Assembly (NCBI GenBank): GCA_017479885.1
Contig: JAFVBR010000007.1
Span: 1 to 64,000 of the forward strand
DNA: 64,000 nt
Direction: 5' to 3'
Source: Paludibacteraceae bacterium
GTDB lineage: Bacteria > Bacteroidota > Bacteroidia > Bacteroidales > Paludibacteraceae
Shown here in pieces: positions 9,173 through 17,273 of this stretch (within the stretch, counting starts at the first letter, position 1; each line of letters begins with the position of its first letter). Below the pieces are notes generated by a model. That model worked only from the letters and a program-made list of their open reading frames with translations, did not search any database and was not told the DNA's origin. Both the position numbers and the translations under genes were made by a program.

Positions 9173-10113
9173 AAAACAGGAAGAATCAACCCGCATCTCA
9201 ACCTGCGCATCGTAAGGAGGGTAACAGAGTGCTTCTGTGGATGCGGATAGTGCGCCCCCAGACTTTGTTTGCCTCGCTGTGCCCTGTATTGGTAGGACTG
9301 CTGGTGGCAGGCAAAAATATAGGATATGCGGGTATCAACGGTCATACCACTGCCGTATTGACCGTTGTTTGTGCCCTCGCATTGCAGATACTGAGTAACT
9401 TGATAAACGACTACTACGATTTCCGCCGTGGAACCGACAAGAAAGGCAGAGTAGGGTTCAGTCGTGCTCTGGCTGAAGGACAAGTGACTGAGCAACAAAT
9501 GCGTGTGGCCTGTTTCGTCGCACTCGGAGTGGCAGTAGTTACCGGCGCTGTGCTCTGCTATGTAGGAGGGTGGGTAATACTGGCTATAGGTGTCACTGCT
9601 ATTTTTTTTGCATGGCTTTACACCGCTACTGACTACTCGCTTTCCTATCTCGGCATTGCCGACATCTTCGTCTTCCTTTACTACGGAGTGATAGCGACTA
9701 CGGGTACCGTGTGGCTGCAGCAGAAGGCTGTGGGAATTGACCTCCAGTGGGCTAACATCAGTCAATTGCTACCGGCGTTCTATGCAGGTGCAGTGTGCGG
9801 ACTGATATCTATTTGTGTGCTGGCCATCAATAATATACGTGATATTGACGGTGACTGTGAATCCGGTAAGAAAACTTTTCCTGTGCGTTTCGGCAAAACA
9901 GCGGCACTGGTCTGCCTCGGAGTGATTGTTGCCTTGATGCCTCTGTTTGCATGGCTCGCTTTCGGACTTGGTTGGGCAATGTTGATAATCATTCCTGCAG
10001 CATATTTATATTATAAGGTGCTTCGTGCCAAGGGTGCCGAGTACAACAAGTGTCTGCTTGGAGCAGGATTGGTAAACCTGTGCTACGTGTTGCTGGTGTG
10101 GCTGAGTGTCTGA
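9169..10113 (+). CDS. menA: 1,4-dihydroxy-2-naphthoate polyprenyltransferase
   Basis: This 314-residue UbiA-family membrane prenyltransferase joins dihydroxynaphthoate to a polyprenyl diphosphate, giving demethylmenaquinone, the substrate of menG just upstream. The two Mg-diphosphate motifs are visible: NDYYDFRRGTDKKGRVGFSR (first aspartate motif) and NIRDIDGDCESGK (second). There are about eight or nine hydrophobic helices. The first 20 residues (MKNRKNQPASQPAHRKEG) are polar, low in complexity and lack homologous features, so a later start is possible. The ATGA overlap with menG favours the given start. The pair encodes the last two steps of menaquinone synthesis. Confidence 0.9.
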   Translation: MKNRKNQPASQPAHRKEGNRVLLWMRIVRPQTLFASLCPVLVGLLVAGKNIGYAGINGHTTAVLTVVCALALQILSNLINDYYDFRRGTDKKGRVGFSRALAEGQVTEQQMRVACFVALGVAVVTGAVLCYVGGWVILAIGVTAIFFAWLYTATDYSLSYLGIADIFVFLYYGVIATTGTVWLQQKAVGIDLQWANISQLLPAFYAGAVCGLISICVLAINNIRDIDGDCESGKKTFPVRFGKTAALVCLGVIVALMPLFAWLAFGLGWAMLIIIPAAYLYYKVLRAKGAEYNKCLLGAGLVNLCYVLLVWLSV

Positions 10114-10148
10114 ATGTAAATCAAATTTGCTTTATTGTAATCCAATAC

Positions 10149-10916
10149 TTATTTCAACTTGATACGGAGTGCTCCGTTCTCATTCAGGAAAGTAAAATTA
10201 TCGTCTTGAAAGGCGTTTTGGAAGGCTCCCGAAGTTATAAGTGCCTCGGGAGTTCCTGTTTCTATACCTTGTCCCGGAGTCATCAGCCAGATGGTGTCTG
10301 CCATCTGAAGAGCAAGGTCAAGTTCGTGTGTGGAGATGATGACGCACTTGTCAGTCTGGTGCGCCAACTGCTTGAGCAGAAGCAGAATGCGGATACGGTT
10401 GTTGAGGTCGAGATGTGCAGTCGGTTCATCAAGCAGGATAAGCGGGGTCTGCTGGGCAAGAGCTTTAGCAATAAGCACCCGCTGTTTCTCTCCGTCGCTG
10501 AGGCGGTTGAAGTAGTCGTTTTGCTTATGTTTCATTCCCACTTGATTGAGGGCAGTGTTGATGTCGTTCTCATCGTTCTCGGTCAGTCCGCCAAGAAAAT
10601 TGGTATATGGATACCTTCCCATGGCAGTTACGTCGTGCACGGTGGTGTTGTCGATTGACAGCCGTTCGGTGAGTACAAGTGCCAGACGTGTAGCCCTTTG
10701 CTGCTGTGAGAGACTGTAAATATCCTGAGAATCTATGAATACATTACCTTCGAGTGCCGGCTGCAGCCCGGCAAGAGTACGGAGGAGCGTGCTTTTGCCA
10801 CAGCCGTTTTTGCCGAGCATGCATATCATTGTGCCTCCCTTGGCTTCAAGCGCAAGTTCGGTCTGCACGGCATAAGTGCCATAACCGATAGTGAGATTTT
10901 TGGTAGTGAGTAACAT
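10149..10916 (-). CDS. ABC transporter ATP-binding protein (FecE/BtuD type)
   Basis: The 255-residue ATPase has Walker A GKNGCGKSTLL, signature LSDGEKQRV, Walker B PLILLDEP and an H-loop STHEL. The sequence style (TIGYG near the N-terminus, TGTPEALITSGAFQNAF near the C-terminus) fits the subfamily that energises uptake of iron chelates, haem or cobalamin. No FecCD-type permease or binding protein is encoded next to it, which is unusual; its partners must lie elsewhere. It is the last gene of a minus-strand run behind the small transporter (27-nt gap) and the glycosyltransferase, and it converges on menA. Confidence 0.85.
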   Translation of the reverse strand: MLLTTKNLTIGYGTYAVQTELALEAKGGTMICMLGKNGCGKSTLLRTLAGLQPALEGNVFIDSQDIYSLSQQQRATRLALVLTERLSIDNTTVHDVTAMGRYPYTNFLGGLTENDENDINTALNQVGMKHKQNDYFNRLSDGEKQRVLIAKALAQQTPLILLDEPTAHLDLNNRIRILLLLKQLAHQTDKCVIISTHELDLALQMADTIWLMTPGQGIETGTPEALITSGAFQNAFQDDNFTFLNENGALRIKLK

Positions 10917-10943
10917 CAGGCAAACTTGGTAACCTTGATAAAC

Positions 10944-11306
10944 TTATCTTACAATAAACCAGCATCCGCCCATAATGAGCAGCACGCCTATCCACTGTGT
11001 CCATACCACTTGCTCTCCGAAGAACCACATACCGCATAACATGCCCAACACGAAGCCAATGCTGGTGAGAGGATAGATGATGGAAAAATCGTAAACCTTC
11101 AGCATATAGAGCCATAGAAGGTTGGTGACGATGATAAGCAAAATGCCGATGAATATACCCCAGTTGAGTATTATATCATTCCAAATGCAGTGCCATGACC
11201 ATGTAAAGTCAGTCACTTTTTGCATGCCGTATTTAAGAAACATCTGACCGGCTATCATAGTGGCGGCTTGAATGAATGATGTTAGCACCAGAATAACTTT
11301 TGACAT
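10944..11306 (-). CDS. Small four-helix DMT/EamA-like transporter
   Basis: The 120-residue protein is almost entirely hydrophobic with four predicted membrane helices. Its pattern (GQMFLKYGM near the start, then YDFSIIYPLTSIGFVLGMLCG and WIGVLLIMGGCWFIV at the end) matches half-size drug/metabolite transporters such as EamA-like and SMR proteins. In lipid or cell-wall glycosylation operons such small proteins often flip polyprenyl-linked sugars; the glycosyltransferase 19 nt upstream makes that plausible here, but it is inference. It would need to dimerise to form a transport path. Confidence 0.75.
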   Translation of the reverse strand: MSKVILVLTSFIQAATMIAGQMFLKYGMQKVTDFTWSWHCIWNDIILNWGIFIGILLIIVTNLLWLYMLKVYDFSIIYPLTSIGFVLGMLCGMWFFGEQVVWTQWIGVLLIMGGCWFIVR

Positions 11307-11325
11307 AGGTATTTTCTTTTTTAGT

Positions 11326-12495
11326 TTATGGTCTGAATCCGGTTGTTGTTTTATAGCTCTTCATGAGATCTTTGTATCTTTCGATCACTTCACTGACAAC
11401 ACTTTCCCATGAGCGTACAAGCGTCTGTGATGCCTTTTGACCAGCATCTCTTACGAGCAATGGATTTTCCATGAGTCGCCTGATGAGTTGTGAATAAAAG
11501 TGTGCATCGTTTTCAGTGAGGAAACCGTTGCTTCCATCCGTAATTCCACAGGCTGTGTTGGCACCTTTGAGCAGAATGGCGGGAGTATGCATTGCCGCGG
11601 CTTCTCTGACTACGAGACCGAAAGTGTCATACTCAGAAGGAAAGAGGAATATGTCAGCGGCCGCGTAATAGCGTCGGAGAATCTCGCGGTCATTTACCAT
11701 ACCCAGCATTATCATTTTTTGCTCCATTCCGTTCTTGCGAATGAATTGTCGTATCTGCGACTCGGCATAACCTGTGCCTATCATATATAGTCGGAAAGGC
11801 ATGTGCTTGATGAGTTGCAGTGCATCAAGAGTGAGGCGGATATTCTTCTCCCAAATATGCTGACCTACATACAGAAACATGGTTTGATCGCTATGAAGAC
11901 CCAACTCTTTACGCATTGCATATCTAATTTTGGTGACCAGCTGGTCGGGAGTGACGAAGTCGTTGCCGTTTTCCACCACCTCCACATGCCCCTTGAAACC
12001 GTATTCACGGAGAGTGGGCTCAACAGAAGCCTGCGGAATCCACACCTCGTCAGCCTGTTCATAGAACTGAATTATTCTTTTGACAGCATAGTCCACAAGA
12101 CGTTTGCTCGGCACTGCCCGTTCGAAGTCCTGACGGTATTTGGAATGGAAGGTGGCAACGACGGGTATATTCTGCTCTCTGCCGGTTTTCAGGGCGAGCA
12201 TACCGGTGGTGAAGGGGCAATGGGCATGAATGAGGTCTAATCGCAAACTGCCGTATTTGCGGCGGAAACTGAGATCTATCTGAGGAAGACCGTAGCGGTA
12301 TGGCGGACGCATCGGTATAGGTATAGATGCGTAGTCGTAGATTGGATATGGAGTGTTTCTTACCATACCGGGGGCATAGGGCGTAACCACACATACGTCC
12401 TGATGCTTGCGGAAAAGCCAGTCAGCATAGTTCTTGGCTGTGAGCGCCACACCGTCCAGTATAGGGGGAAAGTTGTCGTTGAAGATTCCAATCAT
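11326..12495 (-). CDS. Family 4 glycosyltransferase
   Basis: The 389-residue GT-B enzyme has the N-terminal acceptor domain signature IGIFNDNFPPILDGVA, HAHCPFTTG and FHSKYRQDF. The C-terminal nucleotide-sugar domain has VVENGNDF, LYVGQHIWEKNI and the GT4 E-x7-E element in PSEYDTFGLVVREAAAM. Relatives transfer mannose, glucose or galactose to lipids; the acceptor cannot be deduced here. It heads the minus-strand operon with the small transporter and ABC ATPase and has its own promoter. Confidence 0.87.
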   Translation of the reverse strand: MIGIFNDNFPPILDGVALTAKNYADWLFRKHQDVCVVTPYAPGMVRNTPYPIYDYASIPIPMRPPYRYGLPQIDLSFRRKYGSLRLDLIHAHCPFTTGMLALKTGREQNIPVVATFHSKYRQDFERAVPSKRLVDYAVKRIIQFYEQADEVWIPQASVEPTLREYGFKGHVEVVENGNDFVTPDQLVTKIRYAMRKELGLHSDQTMFLYVGQHIWEKNIRLTLDALQLIKHMPFRLYMIGTGYAESQIRQFIRKNGMEQKMIMLGMVNDREILRRYYAAADIFLFPSEYDTFGLVVREAAAMHTPAILLKGANTACGITDGSNGFLTENDAHFYSQLIRRLMENPLLVRDAGQKASQTLVRSWESVVSEVIERYKDLMKSYKTTTGFRP

Positions 12496-12566
12496 AAGGG
12501 GAGTAACTTTGTTTTTTGTGGTTGATTAATAGTATTTCGATGTGGTTAAGGTCAGTTAAAAGTGCA

Positions 12567-12598
12567 CAAAGGTACGTATTTTATCTCAAACATACAAA
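12567..12598 (-). promoter_or_regulatory. Promoter of the glycosyltransferase operon
   Basis: On the minus strand TTTG (12598-12595), 20 nt, then TACCTTTG (12574-12567). The start codon of the glycosyltransferase is about 72 nt downstream. Confidence 0.7.
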
Positions 12599-12628
12599 TT
12601 CTTTGGAAAACATGCTTTTTTTTCATAG

Positions 12629-12660
12629 TTGCGTATTCAGGTTTTTTGTTGTAACTTTGC
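12629..12660 (+). promoter_or_regulatory. Promoter of thrS
   Basis: TTG (12629-12631), 20 nt, then TAACTTTGC (12652-12660). A leader of about 150 nt separates it from thrS, long enough for leader-level control, though I see no known riboswitch. Confidence 0.7.
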
Positions 12661-12679
12661 AGTTCAAATGTCAATATAA

Positions 12680-12716
12680 GTAGAGACGTTTCCGCTGTTT
12701 TGCATAACCTCTCTAC
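12680..12716. repeat. GTAGAG...CTCTAC imperfect palindrome in the thrS leader
   Basis: GTAGAG (12680-12685) and CTCTAC (12711-12716) form a short inverted repeat inside the thrS leader. Similar palindromes lie at 17208-17235 and, more diverged, 55975-56010, suggesting a dispersed intergenic element. Confidence 0.45.
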
Positions 12717-12818
12717 AAGTGACGGACAAGTAAACAAGAATCACAACAAAATACCATATTCTGCTCAGTCGGGCGGTTGTGAGCTCGGCGGGCATAAACA
12801 TTTGTACGTTTATCAGAT

Positions 12819-14762
12819 ATGATTAAAATTACTTTTCCCGACGGAAGCGTCAGGGAGTACGAGAGCGGTGTAACCGCATTGCAGGTGGCTGAGAGCATCA
12901 GTCCCCGTCTCGCAGCCGACGTACTGGCTGCAACAGTCAACGATGTTCAGCAGGACCTGACCATGCCAATCACCGAAGACGCTACACTGCGCCTTCACAA
13001 GTGGGATGACCCCGAGGCAAAACACGCCTTCTGGCACACCTCTTCCCACCTCATGGCAGAGGCTCTGCAGGAACTCTATCCGGGCATCCAGTTCGGCATA
13101 GGACCCGCTATCGAGAACGGCTTTTACTATGACGTTATGCCCCCCGAGGACACTCCCATCAGGGAGACAGACCTGCCTCTGATAGAGAAGAAGGTGCAGG
13201 AGCTCCAGCAGCGCAAGGAGCAGCTCATCCGCCGCGACATCAGCAAGGCGGATGCATTGAAAGACTTTGAGGCAAAAGGGCAGACCTACAAGTGCGAACT
13301 TATCAGCGAACTGGAAGACGGCAAGATAACCACTTACACACAAGGAAGTTTCACTGACCTCTGCAAAGGTCCGCATATTCCTTCCACTGCACCCATCAAG
13401 GCTGTGAAGGTGCTCAGCTGTGCTGCCGCATACTGGCGCGGCGACGCCTCACGCCCGATGATGACCCGCATCTACGGCATCTCGTTCCCCAAGAAGTCGA
13501 TGCTTGACGAATATCTGGCATTGCTCGAAGAGGCCAAGAAGCGCGACCACCGCCGCATAGGCAAGGAGCTGGAACTCTTCATGTTCTCCGACATGGTTGG
13601 CAAGGGTCTGCCTATATGGTTGCCTAAAGGCACTGCTCTGCGTCTGCGCCTTGAGGATTTCCTCAAGAAGATACAGAAGCGCTACGGCTATCAGCAGGTA
13701 ATCACGCCGCATATCGGAAGCAAGAATCTCTATATCACTTCCGGTCACTGGGACCACTATGGCAAAGATTCCTTCCAGCCTATCACCACTCCCGAGGAAG
13801 GTGAGGTCTATCTGCTCAAACCCATGAACTGCCCTCACCACTGCGCCATCTTCAAGAACTCACCCCGCAGTTACAAGGACCTGCCTTTCCGCTGTGCTGA
13901 GTTCGGCACGGTCTATCGCTACGAGCAGTCGGGCGAGCTGCACGGTCTGACCCGTGTGCGCAGTTTCACTCAGGATGATGCACACATCTTCTGCCGTCCT
14001 GACCAAGTGAAGGAGGAGTTCATCCGCGTGATGGAGATTATCCAGATTATCTTCAAAGCACTCAACTTTGACAATTTCGAGGCACAGATTTCGCTCCGTG
14101 ACCCGAACAACTACGAGAAATATGTGGGCTCCGACGAGGTGTGGGCGAAGGCTGAGCAGGCCATCATTGATGCTTGCGAGGAGAAGGGTCTGCCTGCCAA
14201 GGTGGAATACGGCGAGGCTGCGTTCTATGGTCCTAAGCTCGACTTCATGGTAAAAGATGCTCTTGGTCGCCGCTGGCAGTTAGGCACTATTCAGGTGGAC
14301 TACAACCTGCCTGAGCGCTTCGAACTTGAGTACGTAGGCGAAGACAACCAGAAGCACCGTCCCGTCATGATTCACCGTGCGCCATTCGGAAGTATGGAAC
14401 GTTTCGTGGCAGTGCTCATCGAGCACACCGCCGGCAAGTTCCCGCTGTGGCTCACGCCCGACCAGGTGGTGGTACTCCCTGTCTCCGAGAAGTCGAACGA
14501 CTACGCTTGGAAAGTGAAAGAACTGCTTGAGCAGCAGGATATCCGCGTCATTGTGGACGACCGCAATGAGAAGATAGGGCGCAAGATTCGCGACAACGAG
14601 CTCAAGCGCATTCCTTACATGCTCATCGTGGGCGAGAAGGAAGCCGAGCAGGGTCTGGTCAGCGTCCGTCAGCAAGGTGCCGAGGAGAAGGGTCAGATGA
14701 CTATTCAGGAGTTCGCCGACTTCATCACCAAGACTGTCAGCGAGCAGATGAATGCCTATTAA
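12819..14762 (+). CDS. thrS: Threonyl-tRNA synthetase
   Basis: The 647-residue class II synthetase has the full domain set. The N-terminal TGS domain begins [17 protein letters not shown]. The editing domain has [20 protein letters not shown] and an HxxxH zinc site. The catalytic core has [25 protein letters not shown] (motif 2) and [20 protein letters not shown] (motif 3). The C-terminal anticodon-binding domain follows ([15 protein letters not shown]). In most Bacteroidota thrS is followed by infC-rpmI-rplT; here a terminator and a convergent gene follow at once, so that arrangement is broken. Confidence 0.96.
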   Translation: MIKITFPDGSVREYESGVTALQVAESISPRLAADVLAATVNDVQQDLTMPITEDATLRLHKWDDPEAKHAFWHTSSHLMAEALQELYPGIQFGIGPAIENGFYYDVMPPEDTPIRETDLPLIEKKVQELQQRKEQLIRRDISKADALKDFEAKGQTYKCELISELEDGKITTYTQGSFTDLCKGPHIPSTAPIKAVKVLSCAAAYWRGDASRPMMTRIYGISFPKKSMLDEYLALLEEAKKRDHRRIGKELELFMFSDMVGKGLPIWLPKGTALRLRLEDFLKKIQKRYGYQQVITPHIGSKNLYITSGHWDHYGKDSFQPITTPEEGEVYLLKPMNCPHHCAIFKNSPRSYKDLPFRCAEFGTVYRYEQSGELHGLTRVRSFTQDDAHIFCRPDQVKEEFIRVMEIIQIIFKALNFDNFEAQISLRDPNNYEKYVGSDEVWAKAEQAIIDACEEKGLPAKVEYGEAAFYGPKLDFMVKDALGRRWQLGTIQVDYNLPERFELEYVGEDNQKHRPVMIHRAPFGSMERFVAVLIEHTAGKFPLWLTPDQVVVLPVSEKSNDYAWKVKELLEQQDIRVIVDDRNEKIGRKIRDNELKRIPYMLIVGEKEAEQGLVSVRQQGAEEKGQMTIQEFADFITKTVSEQMNAY

Positions 14763-14781
14763 AGTATTTGTACAGAAAAGT

Positions 14782-14822
14782 AAGACCGCTATGCAGTGTG
14801 AGCATCAGCGGTCTTTCTTTTT
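14782..14822 (+). terminator. Terminator of thrS, overlapping the convergent gene's 3' end
   Basis: AAGACCGCT (14782-14790) pairs with AGCGGTCTT (14807-14815), followed by TCTTTTT. The right arm also encodes the last residues and stop codon of the minus-strand gene ending at 14805. Confidence 0.75.
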
Positions 14823-15740
14823 AAGGATGTCAATGTTGTAGCAGAGTCCGATGCGGAGTTGGTGGAAGGGGTAGTCGTGAATGCCGTACTGGTACATCAC
14901 GTATGGCTCGAAACTGCCTTTGGCTTTAGGGGCGGCTATGTGACCAGCGACTTTGGTCTTCAGTGTCATAGGTCTGTCGCCGTCGCCTTCCCAACCTACA
15001 TAGCCGGAAAACACCTCCTCTACTGAGAAATACTTGTGCTTCAACCTGAGCAATGCTCCGTACATCACGGCATCGTTCTGCCTGCCGTTGTCTGTCTGCC
15101 AGCAGAGGAAACCCGCAGTTGCCGCCAAGCGTAGCGAGATATTCCCACTATTCCAAGTATTGCTGTTTTTGTCTTTGCCGAAAAAGAACGACTTGCCTAT
15201 ACTCAGGTCGAAGAAATAGCCCGGTGCGTCGTAAGTTCGTGCAAGGGCAAAGCCTCCTCCCGAGGCGGTCTTCACCGCGGCACGTACTGTCATTGCGGGG
15301 CATTTGGCTTTCTCGCGCAGGAACATGATGTCGGTAGAGACATACACATCGCCGCCTTCGTGTCCCCGCATGGCTTTCTCTCTGTTTTCAGGCAGGACGC
15401 GGCAGGAGGCAAGGCGTCCGTCTGTTGATTGGTAGAATTCTACAACGGGCATCCAGAGGCAGAGGTTGACGCGGTCGGTGAAGAGAGGAATCCTGAGGCG
15501 GGCGAAGATGTCGGCAGTCTTGTCGCGCTGGAAACCGAAGAAGCCGTCACCTGCCACTTCCATAGTCAGTTCTCTCACGGTGCTGCCGTCGGTCATGTCG
15601 GGCACGGGAAAAGCGTTGGGTCCGAAATAGAGTGGTGCAACAAGAGTATTCTCCTGATAGTTGGTCTTGACTAAATCCACTTGTGCATTGGCACTGAGGA
15701 AAAGAATAGCGGAGACTAATATGGCAATCGTTCTCTTCAT
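14805..15740 (-). CDS. Secreted, predicted outer-membrane protein
   Basis: The 311-residue protein begins with a clear signal peptide (MKRTIAILVSAILFLSANAQ). Long amphipathic beta-like segments follow (for example DIFARLRIPLFTDRVNLCLW, GYFFDLSIGKSFFFG, FHQLRIGLCYNID) that suggest a barrel of about twelve strands. I do not recognise a named family. Its ATG overlaps the stop of the RNA methyltransferase by 4 bp, so the two are translated from one message. The C-terminal KKKDR is encoded within a transcription terminator stem shared with thrS. Confidence 0.7.
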   Translation of the reverse strand: MKRTIAILVSAILFLSANAQVDLVKTNYQENTLVAPLYFGPNAFPVPDMTDGSTVRELTMEVAGDGFFGFQRDKTADIFARLRIPLFTDRVNLCLWMPVVEFYQSTDGRLASCRVLPENREKAMRGHEGGDVYVSTDIMFLREKAKCPAMTVRAAVKTASGGGFALARTYDAPGYFFDLSIGKSFFFGKDKNSNTWNSGNISLRLAATAGFLCWQTDNGRQNDAVMYGALLRLKHKYFSVEEVFSGYVGWEGDGDRPMTLKTKVAGHIAAPKAKGSFEPYVMYQYGIHDYPFHQLRIGLCYNIDILKKKDR

Positions 15741-16468
15741 CTAAGGAATTCAGAAAGCGTTATAGCTGTAGCTATTGCCACATTGAGTGATTCTGCATGG
15801 TCGCCTTGGCGGAATGGCGGAATAGAGACAGGGTGAGTGACGAGTCTTCGCACTTCATCGGATATGCCATTGCCCTCGTTGCCCATTACTATTATCGCTT
15901 TCTTCTCGAGTTTCTCCTTATATATATTCCTTCCCTCCAACAAGGTTCCGTATATAGGAATATTGCCTTCTGCTGATTGACCGGCAAGCCAGTTTTCCAA
16001 ATCGGAATAATGTATTCTCACTCGTGCGAGCGAACCCATCGTGGCTTGTACTACCTTCGGATTGTAGCAGTCGGCTGTGTCGCGTGAGCAGACTATGTCG
16101 CTTATGCCGAACCAGTCCGCCGTGCGGATGATTGTGCCGAGATTCCCCGGGTCCTGCACCCCGTCTAAAGCCAAAACAGGTATAACTTTCAACTCTCCAC
16201 TTTCCACTTCTCTCAACTCTAAACTTTCAACTCTCAACTTTTTCCTGAACACCCCGATTGTCCCCTGCGGAGTGCGGAGCCCCGACATCTGCTCTATCTC
16301 GCGCTCGGTGGCATTGTCGCGGTTGACAAGAAGATACAGCTCGAATCCCTTCATCAGTTCCTCTACGCACTTCTCGCCTTCGGCAACAAACAGCCCCGTC
16401 TCGTCGCGGAATTTCTTCTGCTGCAACGAGCGGACAAGTTTTATCTGTGCTTTGCTTACGTGTTGCAT
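15737..16468 (-). CDS. TrmH/SpoU-family RNA 2'-O-methyltransferase
   Basis: The 243-residue enzyme has a substrate-binding N-terminus (LVRSLQQKKFRDETGLFVAEGEK) and the SPOUT knot. The knot motifs are ALDGVQDPGNLGTIIRTADW (motif 1), ATMGSLARVRI, IIVMGNEGNGISDEV (motif 2) and SIPPFRQGDHAESLNVAIAT (motif 3). It probably methylates a ribose in rRNA or tRNA; the exact base cannot be read from sequence. I chose the ATG at 16468 because the -7 promoter element lies just upstream, inside the longer TTG-started frame. The linker between the domains reads RVESLELREVESGELK and is encoded by a low-complexity AGTTGAGAG-like repeat (16186-16240), an apparent in-frame insertion. Confidence 0.88.
   Translation of the reverse strand: MQHVSKAQIKLVRSLQQKKFRDETGLFVAEGEKCVEELMKGFELYLLVNRDNATEREIEQMSGLRTPQGTIGVFRKKLRVESLELREVESGELKVIPVLALDGVQDPGNLGTIIRTADWFGISDIVCSRDTADCYNPKVVQATMGSLARVRIHYSDLENWLAGQSAEGNIPIYGTLLEGRNIYKEKLEKKAIIVMGNEGNGISDEVRRLVTHPVSIPPFRQGDHAESLNVAIATAITLSEFLR
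16186..16240 (-). repeat. Low-complexity in-frame repeat inside the RNA methyltransferase gene
   Basis: On the minus strand this stretch is built from AGTTGAGAG / AGTTTAGAG / AGTGGAGAG units. It encodes a Glu/Leu/Ser-rich linker (about RVESLELREVESGELK) between the RNA-binding and methyltransferase domains. Comparable simple repeats are usually intergenic. Confidence 0.7.
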
Positions 16469-16476
16469 AATCGTCG

Positions 16477-16509
16477 GCAAAGGTAGTAATAATTACACAA
16501 ATACGCAAA
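16477..16509 (-). promoter_or_regulatory. Promoter of the RNA methyltransferase operon
   Basis: Minus strand TTTG (16509-16506), 20 nt, TACCTTTGC (16485-16477). The ATG at 16468 is 8 nt past the -7 element, so the mRNA would have an almost absent leader. The -33 box is one base from the -33 box of the divergent promoter. Confidence 0.7.
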
Positions 16510-16510
16510 A

Positions 16511-16542
16511 TTTGTATTGTTGAAAAATAATAACTACCTTTG
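16511..16542 (+). promoter_or_regulatory. Promoter of the Sel1-like gene
   Basis: TTTG (16511-16514), 20 nt, TACCTTTG (16535-16542). It is arranged back-to-back with the minus-strand promoter at 16477-16509. It places the true start of the next gene at 16567. Confidence 0.7.
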
Positions 16543-16566
16543 TCGTCAGATAAATCAAAACATACT

Positions 16567-16959
16567 ATGGCAGACAAATCTTTTGACGAATTGCTCCGCG
16601 AGGCTCGGTTGCCTGAGCGTTGGCAGGAGGGCGAAGTGCATAAGGTGGGTATTGATTCGGGTTGCTGGTCGCTCAGCGAGAAGAAGTGCGCCATGATGGC
16701 GACTCTTGAGTTGGCTCTGTGCTACGAGCAGGGCAGGGGAGTGGAGAAGAACGAGCAGATGGCATTCCGCCTGACTGAGTACGTCTATGCCAACAACAGC
16801 ATCGACCTCGGCGACGACCCGTGGAAAGACGCCGCCTACCGCCTTGTCCGCTACTGTCGCGAGGGCATCGGTACACCCGTGGACAATGCCCGTGCAGAGC
16901 GCATCAGCAACAGCATTCACAGCAGCAACGAGTGGCTTGATGATATTCTGAGCCGCTGA
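16567..16959 (+). CDS. Small Sel1-like repeat protein
   Basis: The 130-residue soluble protein has one clear Sel1-type helical repeat (ALCYEQGRGVEKNEQMAFRL) followed by a second, looser one (YRLVRYCREGIGTPVDNARAERI). Sel1 repeats are protein-interaction scaffolds. There is no signal peptide, so it is probably cytoplasmic. The longer frame beginning with TTG at 16540 is rejected because it starts inside the promoter. It is a single-gene unit between divergent trmH and convergent clpB. Confidence 0.75.
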   Translation: MADKSFDELLREARLPERWQEGEVHKVGIDSGCWSLSEKKCAMMATLELALCYEQGRGVEKNEQMAFRLTEYVYANNSIDLGDDPWKDAAYRLVRYCREGIGTPVDNARAERISNSIHSSNEWLDDILSR

Positions 16960-17207
16960 ACTCTGTCGAATGACATTCTGTCATCATTATCGCCATAATC
17001 CTGACAAAATGCAACTATTGTCCTGACATTGTTTTTGCATACCTGGGGTGACTAATGATTGTAGCGCATGGTTCGTATCTTTTGAGAAGGATATGGCAAC
17101 GACAGGTTCAGCTATGTGTTTCTATTCGAACTCAGTCCGTCTTGTCCAAGATTGCCAATAGACACGTTGCAGCATAAACCCGCTAAGTGAATCACCGTTA
17201 ATTACAC
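16960..17207. other. Non-coding stretch with a short inverted repeat
   Basis: No convincing gene is seen between the Sel1 gene and the clpB end. ATGACA (16970-16975) and TGTCAT (16979-16984) form a perfect 6-bp inverted repeat around TTC, and TCCTGACA occurs twice further on. These could be regulatory remnants, but nothing downstream uses them obviously. Confidence 0.4.
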
Positions 17208-17235
17208 GTAGAGCCATAACATGTTATGGCTCTAC
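17208..17235. terminator. Perfect 28-bp palindrome between convergent genes
   Basis: Positions 17208-17221 are exactly complementary to 17222-17235 (arms begin GTAGAGCCATAACA). It is followed on the plus strand by AATTTTATT. It lies between the convergent Sel1 and clpB genes and probably ends one or both transcripts. The GTAGAG/CTCTAC ends resemble the palindrome at 12680-12716. Confidence 0.65.
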
Positions 17236-17273
17236 AATTTTATTCTCACATGAATTATTGTGTGTGTCCGTAA

